Origin: Acorus gramineus
Taxonomy: Eukaryota > Streptophyta > Magnoliopsida > Acorales > Acoraceae
DNA: 64,000 nucleotides
NCBI GenBank assembly: GCA_030737835.1
Contig: JAUJYN010000046.1
Location: 358,592 to 422,591, forward strand
Direction: 5' to 3'
In this document: positions 1-8,858 of the stretch, in pieces
Layout of the letters: every line of letters begins with the position of its first letter
Numbering within the stretch: the stretch's first letter is position 1
Made by a program: the position numbers and the translations under genes
Notes under the pieces: generated by a model
What the model was told of the DNA's origin: nothing
Database searches by the model: none
The model's input: only the letters and a program-made list of their open reading frames with translations

Positions 1-1176
1 ATGAGGACCTCATGCTGCCCTCCCAAGGTTTCTTGTCCCAATAATATTATAACTCTTGTTAAAAAATTATTATTATACCTCTTGTTAATATTATTGTAAT
101 ATATGTTTCCCCGCATCTTGGTTATGCGCGCTGGAGGAATTCTGAAGAATTCAAGACATTAGAGTGGTTGTGATGTGTTGTCTGCGGATCCGAGTGGATC
201 ATATGCGTATGGATAGGCTGTTCTGTTCCCTTCGTTGGATCCTTTAGAGACTGCCCCGGCGTTAGAAACGCTGTCCCGTGAAGGGGCTCCCATCAGTAGG
301 CACCTCCTGATTTGGGACGGACTGTGCTGAATGTGGGAGTGGCCGAACGGCCTACGGAGTGGGGAGAGACTATCGGTGGACCAAGGGCGACCATCAGCCT
401 AGTCAGTCCCAATATCCTATGTCACCATATTGAGGGGTGAGGGTGAGGGTGCGGTGGGCTGGCGATCTAGCGACCCACTGGATTGTAAGTCCCAATATCC
501 TTTGTCACCTATTGAGGGGTGAGGGTGAGGGTGAGGGTGTAGCGGGTTGGCGATAAGCGACCCGCTGGATTTGTGTAGTTAGTCCCAACATCCTATGTCA
601 CCTATTGAGGGGTGAGGGTGAGGGTGTAGTGGGTTGGCGATAGCAACCCACTGGATTGTTTAGTTGTTGCCATTTTGTGGCTTTTAATAATAAGATCTGG
701 TGGTTAATATAAATTGTGATGCATGGGTTGTGCTGTTCACTGAGCGTGTGGCTCACCCCTCGCATAATTATTTTTCTCCAGTGTCATCTGAGTCGGATCT
801 AGAGGAGGAGCTCCCGAGGGACTTCATCAGTAGCGGAGTAGCGCCACGTCCCACGAGTATCAGAGGCTATCAGCATCCCTTTTGATTGTATGTGTTATAT
901 TCCGTGCTTGGGCACGCGTTTGTGTATTATTTGGATGTCTTTATATATATTGGCTCTCACAGGACAGTTGATTATGTATCGAGTCTGTAATATGTCTTTG
1001 AATTACAGATTCAGTCTTTTAGCTTCCGCTTTTGGTGTATATATCATGTCAGCCCTGCTTTTGTTGTCTGTGTTGTCATTTTAGATGTTGTGTGAGTATG
1101 TTATTGAACTCCTGTTTATACTGATATCATATATACACTTGCCGCGTCCCGGGAGCGGCCGCCCTGGGGCGTGACA
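1..1176 (+). mobile_element. 3' part of a family-1 long LTR (truncated by window edge)
   Basis: The stretch matches the last third of the other family-1 LTRs and ends in the shared terminus GGGGCGTGACA at 1166-1176. From left to right it holds the end of the ATAATATT-bounded foldback module (1-110), the GAATTC-TGAA-GAATTC hairpin (about 138-153), three copies of the hairpin plus GAGGGTGAGGGTG module (420-660), the GCTCACCCCTCGCAT block (751-765), a polypyrimidine acceptor ending CAG at 782, and an exon-like block up to GTATGTG (888-894). One base is missing in CTCCCGAGGG, which breaks the reading frame kept in other copies. Whether it is a solo LTR or part of a full element cannot be seen from here. 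Confidence 0.85.
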
Positions 1177-1301
1177 TAAACTGCATGATTTCTATAACGT
1201 GGGCCAAGGATTGGGCCACGTGATTACATTAAAATATATATTTTTTTAAGCTCATGAATTTAAATTATTTATTAAAGAAAATTCTTGTTTTTAATATAAC
1301 T

Positions 1302-1332
<31 letters not shown>

Positions 1333-1716
1333 GGTTTTATCATTTAACTCTCATGATTTCTCTTATGTGGGGCAAGGATTGAGCCACGTGCTTGCATTAA
1401 AAAAAAAAATTTCAATTCATGATTTTAAATTGATTTAATAAAATAAAATATTTATTAAAAGAAATTCAGATTTTCATATAACTTTATTTTTATATATAAT
1501 TTTCACGTGAGGTTGTTTCATAACCAGGTATCACATATTCTGAGGATCGAGGTGAAGTTTCGGCTTTTCACATCTTTCAGAATATCTTCAAAGTAGCGGT
1601 TATTATAGTCGCAATCAACTATTTCAGTTTGTTCAGTTTAGATAGCTCTCACATAGGTGGTTTATTTTGTATTTCCTTTGTAGTATCTTGTTTCCGCAAA
1701 ACTCTGATATTTTATA
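1177..1716. other. AT-rich flank with an old tandem duplication and (AT)n run
   Basis: There is no gene here. Two diverged copies of one block start with CATGATTTCT at 1184 and at 1352 (period about 168 bp). Both contain a CAAGGATTG-GCCACGTG core followed by A/T-rich sequence. An (AT)n run lies at about 1312-1332. The last five bases, TTATA (1712-1716), are the left target duplication of the element that follows. Confidence 0.6.
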
Positions 1717-1978
1717 TGTTATATTTGTGTCACTTTTAACCTGCTGGTAACCGTTGGAGCATTCTGGCAGTTTTTCGTTTTTTTTCGGTTTTCGATCGGT
1801 ACCGCTAATTTTTGGACTGTTAGCTATCGTCCTGAGCTAGAGGACTCCGATTGGAATCTAACTGCATATTTGGTGTCCTGGTGCCATTTTAGGCCTCTCA
1901 CGAAAATTTCGTTAAATTCCGGTAACGTTTCCGAAATTTCGCAGTTTCGCGGCGTATCCGGGTTTTTAAGTCGCTCGC

Positions 1979-1986
1979 TATATATA
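1979..1986 (+). promoter_or_regulatory. TATA box of element A 5' LTR
   Basis: TATATATA lies about 260 bp into the LTR and is followed by a leader without ATG. The same position carries TATATATA or TATATAAA in other family-1 LTRs (11355, 13844, 51313, 55264 on plus; TATAAATA at 8582-8589 and TATATAAG at 27958-27965 on minus). Transcription would start about 30 bp downstream. No start site is visible directly. Confidence 0.7.
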
Positions 1987-2112
1987 GGTGGGATCTAATT
2001 TCGAAATCACTATTCATCATCCCTACCAATTTCATTTTCTCTCTCCCCTCTCACTATTTCTCACTTTTGAGCCCCCTAGAGCCCTCAAAGCTTAAAACCT
2101 AAAGCATAGGAA

Positions 2113-2137
2113 GTGTAGATCGGGTCCCGATCTACAC
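2113..2137 (+). repeat. Perfect 25-nt leader palindrome
   Basis: Two 12-nt arms, GTGTAGATCGGG and CCCGATCTACAC, are separated by a single T. It recurs at the same place in the leader of other family-1 copies (about 11490, 51447, 55397; one mismatch at 13978; reverse strand near 8432-8454). It is half lost near 27815 and decayed near 45478. It could form a leader RNA hairpin or a self-complementary dimerisation site; that role is inference. Confidence 0.75.
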
Positions 2138-2509
2138 CCCGGTGCTTTCAAATCCAAATTCCGGCGAGTTTTGCCCCTCCATCCGCCCTCTCTTCTCCTC
2201 TATTTTGGCCCATTTCGGAGGTGGGAGTAGATCCGGGCGTTGGAAGCCCTTTGGGAGAGGTTTCGGTGCGCGGAGAACAACCAGATTTCCCTTCCTCCCT
2301 TGGGAAGCCTCTTTTTCCCTCTTTTTCTTGTATAGATGTATGTTAGGAGGTTGGTTTTGGGGTTGGGAGGCGGTCGACGGCGGTGGGTGGCCGTCGAAGG
2401 CTGTGGGAGGTGGTCGGGGGCCTTGGGGTGGCCGGTGGGTGGTGGTTGAGGTGCTCGGGCAGGGTGGCTGGTGGCAGCAGCACAGGCAGCAGCACAGGCA
2501 GCAGGCGCA

Positions 2510-2960
2510 GCAGCTGGCAAGGGCGCGCGCGCGCGTGCGCGCGGACGTGCGCGCGGGTGGAGCTGGGCGCTGGCAGGCGCAGTCGGCCGCGCAGTCGCTC
2601 GCAGGAGCGTGCGCGCGGGTGCGCGGGTTCGCGTGGAGCGGGCGCGCGGGTGCTGGCACGAGCGGGGGTGTGCGCGGGAGTGCGTGCGGGTGCTGGCGCG
2701 AGCGGGGCTGTGCGCGCGAGCGTGCGCGCGCGCGGGCTGGGCACCTGGGCACTGTGCCTGGGTGCTGGGCAGGGCGCCTGGGCATGCGCCTGGGCGCGGT
2801 GCTGGGGACCAGTGCGCGCGGTGCTGGGGACCAGTGCGCGCTCGTGCTGGGGCGTGCGTGCAGTGCGCGCGGGGGCGCGCTGGGCTGGACGCGCGGTGCG
2901 CGCGGGCGCGCGCGAGCGTGCGCGTGCGTGCGGCAGTGCGTCGGGGCGCGCGGGCTGAGG
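2510..2960 (+). repeat. CpG-rich alternating GC island in LTR intron-like region
   Basis: Dense GCGCGCGTGCGC sequence with short internal duplications, such as GGTGCTGGGGACCAGTGCGC twice at about 2800-2840. It lies between the first donor-like site and TTGCAG. All six frames look open here only because GC-rich sequence has few stop codons. Equivalent islands sit in the other long LTRs at about 7225-8050, 11880-12400, 14370-14850, 19480-19760, 26920-27440, 37095-37470, 44440-45110, 51840-52570 and 55790-56570. Confidence 0.8.
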
Positions 2961-3141
2961 CGCGGCGGCGCATCCGAGGGCGGGTGGCCGTGCGGGTGGT
3001 AGCCGTAGTGCTCGGGCTAGCGTGCGTGCGGGTCGTATGCACGTTTGCCCGAGTGTTAGGTGTTTAGTTGTGGGTTTTGTATGTTTGGGTATTTAGAGTA
3101 TTTATGTTTTGTTCTCACCATATTGAATGTCTGTCTTGCAG

Positions 3142-3177
3142 ATCTGGACGGACGGTCGCGCGACGACCCAGATACCG
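3142..3177 (+). other. Candidate 36-nt microexon in LTR leader
   Basis: The block is preceded by CTGTCTTGCAG and followed by GTGAGTGGG, which are good plant acceptor and donor sequences. It is exactly 36 nt here and in nine other copies: 12520-12555, 15014-15049, 19918-19953, 37606-37641, 52663-52698, 56700-56735 and 59986-60021 on plus; 26790-26825 and 44315-44350 on minus. Only the copy at 7072-7109 differs (38 nt). One frame reads LDGRSRDDPDT, and family variants keep the R-S-R-x-D-P pattern. Splicing is inferred from sequence. Confidence 0.55.
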
Positions 3178-4418
3178 GTGAGTGGGACAATCCAACCAGT
3201 AGAGAGGGGTCATACGCACTTGGGCATATACCGACCTCTCCTGGGGCACCGTGGATTATATTAACCTGTAGTAATATGTATTGCATGTGAGCATGATTTT
3301 AAATACAGAATGCATGCTACCCTACGCTTTTATGTTAGGGACTTGCACCCGTAGGATAGGTGTGAGAGCCATGCACCATGTCCCCCTGTTTTCATGCTAG
3401 GAAACCTCGGCCTATGCATGCGCCCTACTAGTTTATTTATTAAATTAAATTCTAGTGTATGTTAAATCGCATGCCTTAGATAATATTATAGGGAGGAGCC
3501 TTGCGAGGTCAACATTGAGACCTGTGTTAGGGTGCTCCGTGTTCCTTGTTTGGTTGTCGGGATGTCCTGTATCGGGACCTCATGCTGCCCTCCCAAGGTT
3601 TCTAGTCCCAGTAATATTATAAGTAATGTTATATAATTAGTATGATTATTAGCATGTTAGTGAATATTATAGGGGAGGGGCCTTGCGAGGACAGCGGTGA
3701 GACCCGGGTTAGGGTACTCCGTGTTCCTTGTTTGGTTGTCGGGGTATCCTATAACGGGAACTCACGCCGCCCTCCCGAGTTCTTTCCCCCAATGATATTA
3801 CAACCTTGTTTTTATTGTACTTATTTCCCCGCATCGTGGTTATGCGCCCTGGAGGAACTCTGAAGAGTTCATGGCATTGGAGTTGTAGAGATGTGTTGCC
3901 GGCGGATCCGAGTGGATCATATGCGTATTGATAGGCTATTCTGTCCTCTTCGTTGGATCCGGTAGAGACTGCCCCAGCGTTAGAAAGGCCGTCCTTCGGA
4001 GGACCCACATCAGTAGGCGCCTCCCGATTTTGTGACGGACTGTGCTGAAGTTGTGGGTGGAGACCAAGCGGCCTACGGAGTGGAGGAGAGACTATCGGTG
4101 GACCAAGGGTGACCAACAGCCTAGTCAGTCCCAAAATCCTGTCACCCGTGGTAGGGTGAGGGTGAGGGTGTAGTGGGTTGGCGATGAGCGACCTACTGGA
4201 TTTGTGAATGGATGATTATCAGTCCCAATAGCCTATGTCACCCATTGATGGGTGAGGGTGAGGGTGTGGTGGTTCGGCGAGGTACGAACCACTGGATTAT
4301 GTTGTTATGTCTTAGAGGCTGGATAAATAATGGAAATATTGGTAAATATTGTCTGTGATGCATGGGTTGTGCTGTTCACTGAGCGTGTGCCTCACCCCTC
4401 GCATATGTTTTTCCCCAG

Positions 4419-4538
4419 TGGTCACTGAGCCTGAGCTAGAGCCGGAGCAGCAGTTGGAGCTTTCCGAGGGATTCCTTCAGTAGCGGAGCAGCGCCACGTT
4501 CCGCGAGTGCCAGAGGTTATCAGCATCCCTTCTTGACT
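4419..4538 (+). other. Candidate exon after intron-2 acceptor, ends at GTATGT
   Basis: The upstream sequence GTTTTTCCCCAG is a strong acceptor, and GTATGT at 4539-4544 is a plausible donor. When joined to the 36-nt block the frame continues through TEPELEPEQQLELSEGFLQ to TAG at 4481-4483. The same acceptor, acidic segment and stop recur in other copies. The block contains no ATG. Another acceptor-like CTCACAG follows at 4606-4612. Without RNA data it could also be plain untranslated leader. Confidence 0.5.
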
Positions 4539-4827
4539 GTATGTATTTGATTTCCGTGCTTGGCACGTGTTTGTATATGTTCAGTTGTATTTGTGTATAT
4601 TGGCTCTCACAGGACATATGATTGAGTATCGAGTCTGTAGAATGTTTATTTACAGATTCAGTCTTTTGCTTCCGCATTTGGTGTATATATCATGTCAGCC
4701 CCTTTGTTGCATGTGTGTCATTCTAGTTGTTGTGTATGATATATATTGTTGACCTCCTGTGTAGTTCTGATATTATATATACACTTGCCGCGTCCCGGGG
4801 ACGGCCGCCCTGGGGCGTGACAAAAGT

Positions 4828-4839
4828 TGGTATCAGAGC
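4828..4839 (+). other. Primer-binding site, initiator tRNA-Met
   Basis: TGGTATCAGAGC begins five bases after the LTR end and is complementary to the 3' end of plant initiator tRNA-Met, the usual primer of Ty3/gypsy chromoviruses and Copia elements. It fixes the 3' boundary of the 5' LTR. Confidence 0.93.
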
Positions 4840-4941
4840 CTGGTCCTGTCAGAGCCAATAGTCTTCCTTTCGTAGAGATGAGTCCTAGGATTTCTATATG
4901 AGTATTCTGATCCTAGTGTCTGGTTTTCTTAGGGTGCTGAT

Positions 4942-5414
4942 ATGCCTCCTCGTAGAGGACGGCGCGGACGAGGTCCCTCTCGGTCTTTGGAGGTTTTCGG
5001 ACCTACCAGAGACGAGGATGCTACCGGAGAGCCCTTGACGCAGGAGCCTCCTGCTTGGGAGCGTGCTTTCGCTCGGTTGGCTGATTTGGTGGAGACACAG
5101 ACGAGGATGTTGGCAGAGCAGGCTAGAGAGATTCGAGAGCTGAGGGTGACTCGCGAGGCAGTTCCACAGGTCCCCTTGGCGGCAGATCCGCCTGTGGTAC
5201 CTGATGTACCCCCAGTTCCTGTGGCAGTTCCGACAGTGAGAGTTGAGGATCCCCTGCAGAGGGAGGAGGAGCTAGAGGCGGCAGCGCGAGTGCGGCAGAG
5301 CGGCCTCAACGCCTTTCTGAAGCTCCATCCTCCCGAGTTTCATGGGCAGTCGGCAGATCCTCTTGCACCAGAGCGTTGGTTGAGGGAGGTGGATACCATT
5401 TTCGCGGCCATGCT
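4942..5414 (+). pseudogene. gag: Element A gag, N-terminal part (split by solo LTR)
   Basis: This is the start of the Gag structural protein. It opens at an ATG 102 bp after the PBS with a basic start (MPPRRGRRGRG), then a Pro/Glu-rich stretch and the beginning of the retrotransposon gag domain (LNAFLKLHPPEFHG, LAPERWLREV). The frame runs into the antisense solo LTR at 5415. The target duplication ATGCT (5410-5414) is repeated at 8854-8858, and the reading frame resumes exactly after it. The insertion is therefore the only break in this half. Confidence 0.85.
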
Positions 5415-8400
5415 TGTCACGCCCCAGGGCGGCCGTCCCCGGGACGTGGCAGGTGTATATATCATATCAGAAACCTACACAGGAGGTCAAATATATATAC
5501 TCTAAACCACAAATAAAATGACAACACAGATCAAACAAGGCTGACATAATATATACACAATATAGCGGAAGCTAAAACTGAGTCTGTAATCCAAAACATA
5601 TCACAGACTCGATACACAATCATATGTCCTGTGAGAGCCAATATACATAGTAACAACTGAATATATACAACACGTGCTCAGCACGGAAATACAATACATA
5701 CAGCCAAGAAAAGGGATGCTGATAGCCTCTGGCACTCGCGGACGTAGCGCTGCTCCGCTACTGAAGGAATCCCTCGGAAAGCTCCAACTGCTGCTCCGGC
5801 TCCAGCTCAGGCTCAGTGGCAACTGGGGAAAAACATATGCGAGGGGTGAGCCACACGCTCAGTGAACAGCAAAACCCATGCATCACAGACTATATTTACA
5901 ACAATTCCATTATTTATCCAATCTCCAAAACATAACAACATAATCCAGTGGTTCGTACTTCGCCGAACCACCACACCCTCACCCTCACCCATCAATGGGT
6001 GACATCGGCTATTGGGACTGATAATCATCTATTCACAAATCCAGTAGGTCGCTCATCGCCAACCCACTACACCCTCACCCTCACCCTAACACGGGTGACA
6101 TAGGATTTTGGGACTGACTAGGCTGTTGGTCACCCTTGGTCCACCGATAGTCTCTCCCTCCACTCCGTAGGCCGCTTGGTCTCCACCCACAACTTCAGCA
6201 CAGTCCGTCACAATCATCGGGAGGCGCCTACTGATGTGGGTCCTCCGAAGGACGGCCTTTCTAACGCTGGGGGTAGCCTCTACCGAATCCAACGCAGGGA
6301 ACAGAACAGCCTATCCATACGCATATGATCCACTCGGATCCGCCGACTACATATCATTACAACTCAAATGTCATGAATTTCTCTGAATTCAACCAGGTGC
6401 ATCATCAAGATGCGGGAACATGTACAAAAATCAGCAAGGCTGGAATATCATTGGGGGAAAGAAACTCGGAAGGGCGGCGTGAGTTCCCGTTATAGGATAC
6501 CCCGACAACCAAACAAGGAACACGGAGTACCCTAACCCGGGTCTCACCGCTGTCCTTGCAAGGCCCCTCCCCTATAATATCCACCAACTATGCTAATAAT
6601 TATACCAATCATACAATCATTACATATAATATTATTGGGACTAGAACCTTGGGAGGGCAGCCCGAGGTCCCGATACAGGACATCCCGACAACCAAACAAG
6701 GAACACGGAGTACCCTAACACGGGTCTCAGCGTTGACCTCGCAAGGCTCCTCCCTATAATATTATCCTAAGGCATGCGATCTAACAGATACCAGCATTTA
6801 ATTTAGTGAATAAACTAGTAGGACGCATGCGTAGGCCGGGGTTTCCTAGCATGAAAACCAGGGGACATGCTGCATGGCTCATACGCATATCCTAAGGGTG
6901 CAAGTCCCTAACATGCAAGGACTAGGGTAGCATGCATTCTACACATAATTCACACAAGCATGGATTACATATTATTGTAGGTAATATTTATCCATGGCGC
7001 CCCAGGAGAGGTCGGTATACGCCCCCAAGTGCGTACAACGCCTCTCTATTGGGTTGGATTGTCCCACTCACCAGAATCGGGGTCGCCTCGCGCGACCGTC
7101 CGTCTAGATCTGCAAGACAGACAATCAATATGGTGAGTTAAAATCCATACATACCACAAGAGACAACCAAAAATACACCAAACCCATAACAAACACCCAA
7201 CACTCGGGCAAACGTGCATACGACCCGCACGCACACTAGCCCAAGCACTCCGACAACCACCTGCACGGCCACCCGACAGCCCGGACGCGCCACCGCGCCT
7301 CAGCCCGCGCACCCCGCGCGCCCCGCGCGCAGCGCCTCGCCTCGCGCGCACCCCACGCGCACCTCCACGGCCTCCACGCGCCCCGCGCGCACCACCCGCG
7401 CGCACCCCCGCCTGCACTGCTCCCCCGCGCAGCGCCCATGACTGCCTGCCGCACGCCCGAGTGCCCCGCGCCCCACGCGCAGCACCCGCGCGCGCCCTGC
7501 CCGCCTGGCGCCCAGCGCCCCGGGCCCTGACCCAGCACCCAGCACCCCGGCGCTCAGCGCCCAGCACCCGGGACCGTCACTCAGCGTCCACGCGCACGCC
7601 CGCGCAGCGCGCACCCAGCGCGCCTGCCAGCCTGCGCGCGCTGCTGCCCGCGCTGCCTGCCTGCGCGCGTCGCCGAGTGGCCCGAGCACTGCTGGCCTAC
7701 CCACCCGAGAACCGTCCGCCTGGTGCCCGAGCACCCCTGCCAGCTGCCCGAGCATGGCCTGCCCAGCCGGCCTGCCCTGCTCGCGCAGCCCGCAGCCTGC
7801 CAGCTCCGCACGCCTCCCCCTGCACCCCCGAGCGCACGCCCGCGCGCGCACCCGCGCGCACGCGCTCGCGCGCCCAGCAAACTGGTGCACCTACTCCCTG
7901 CCTACCCGGCCAGCCCCACCCAGTGCGCCCAGCGTGCCTGCGCACAGCACGCCCAGCACGCGCGCCTGCTAGCCACCATCTCTCCCGACTGCATGCCCGC
8001 GCGCATGCCCGCGCGCACACACGCGCGCGCCTGCCAAATTGCCCTGCCAGCCGCGCCAGCTGCTGCTGCCCTGCCCGAGACAGCCTCCACCACTGCCCGA
8101 GACCACCTCTCACCCATCCCGAGCACCTCTACCACCACCCACCGACCTCCGACCACCTCCACAGCCCTCTGACGGCCACCCACTGCCGTCGACCCCCCAC
8201 CCAAGCCCAAAACCCACTCCCTAACATCCATCTAAACAAGATAAGAGGGGAAATAGGGCTTACCAAGGGGAGGAAGGGAAGTCCGGACGCTCTCCGCGCG
8301 CCGAAACCTTTCCCCAAGGGCTTCCACCGCCCGGATCTCGCTCGGCCTCCGAAACAGCTCCGATCAGAGGAGAAAAGAGGGTGGATGGGAAGGCTAGGAT

Positions 8401-8853
8401 CGCCGGAATCGGGATTTGAGGGCACCGGCGCGTAGATCGGGACCCGATCTACACTTCCCGTGCTTTAGGTTTCAAGCTTTGAGGGGTCTAAGGGCCTCTA
8501 ATGGAAGAAAAAGAGAGAGGGGAGAGAGAAAATGAAGTTGGGGAAGACAATGAACAGTAACTCGGGATTTTAGATCCCACCTATTTATAGTGCGCGACTT
8601 AAAAACCCGGATACGCCCCGGAACTGCGAAATTTTTGTAAACGATGCCAGAATTCGATGAAATTTTCGTGAGAGGTCTAAAATGGCACCAGGACACCAAA
8701 TATGCAGTTAGATTTCCAATCGGAGTCCTCTAGCTCAGGACGATAGCTAACAGTCCAAAAATAAGCGGTTCCGATCGAAAACCCTAAAAATTTTTAAAAC
8801 TGCTAGGACGCTCTAACGGTTACCTGCAGGCTAAAAGTGACACAAGTACAACA
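5415..8853 (-). mobile_element. Antisense family-1 solo LTR inside element A gag
   Basis: In plus orientation it begins TGTCACGCCCC and ends ACACAAGTACAACA, which is the reverse complement of a family-1 LTR (3439 bp). It is flanked by ATGCT at 5410-5414 and 8854-8858. It carries no internal region, so it is a solo LTR left by LTR-LTR recombination. On the minus strand it has a TATA-like TATAAATA (8582-8589) and a GC island (about 7225-8050). Its exon-like block (7072-7109) is 38 nt instead of 36 and therefore out of frame. This is a more decayed copy than its neighbours. Confidence 0.92.
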
Positions 8854-8858
8854 ATGCT

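Larger units (their letters stand above)
1717..4822 (+). mobile_element. Element A 5' LTR (family 1)
   Basis: It starts TGTTATATTTGTGTCAC and ends GGGGCGTGACA. U3 is short, with a TATA box at 1979-1986. An AUG-poor pyrimidine-rich leader follows, with a perfect 25-nt palindrome (2113-2137). The donor-like site seen in the 3' LTR as CCTTGGTAAG is CTTGGGAAG here, so this copy has lost the GT of the first donor. Next come a CpG-rich island (2510-2960), TTGCAG then a 36-nt block (3142-3177) then GTGAGTGG, two foldback modules (about 3480-3625 and 3665-3810), hairpin/G-rich modules (4140-4300), an acceptor ending at 4418, and an exon-like block with GTATGT at 4539. Confidence 0.92.

Noticed and set aside
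425-660. GAGGGTGAGGGTG runs as degenerate telomeric repeat
   Set aside because: The unit is not TTTAGGG, copies are few and they always sit between the same two hairpins inside LTRs.
700-885. 61-codon ORF ending GYQHPF as a small gene
   Set aside because: It crosses the intron-like part and the acceptor, and its frame depends on a one-base deletion present only in this copy.
2142-2300. Leader frame RSGRWKPFGRGFGARR as the missing N-terminus of the LTR peptide
   Set aside because: It is open in many copies, but it begins at GTG without an ATG and ends in phase 0 at the donor, whereas the 36-nt block needs phase 1; I could not join them.
2132-3067. Long overlapping ORFs in several frames on both strands (Arg/Ala/Pro/Gly-rich)
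   Set aside because: They lie in the CpG island, where GC-rich sequence has few stops; compositions are low-complexity, different frames are open at once, and they change with small indels between LTR copies. The same applies near 7300-8430, 11470-12445, 14200-15060, 19400-19850, 26860-27620, 36890-37720, 44180-45280, 51670-52530 and 55420-56750.
4828-4839. tRNA-like sequence TGGTATCAGAGC
   Set aside because: It is only the primer-binding complement of a tRNA 3' end; no cloverleaf surrounds it. The same holds for 49331-49342 and 29103-29120.
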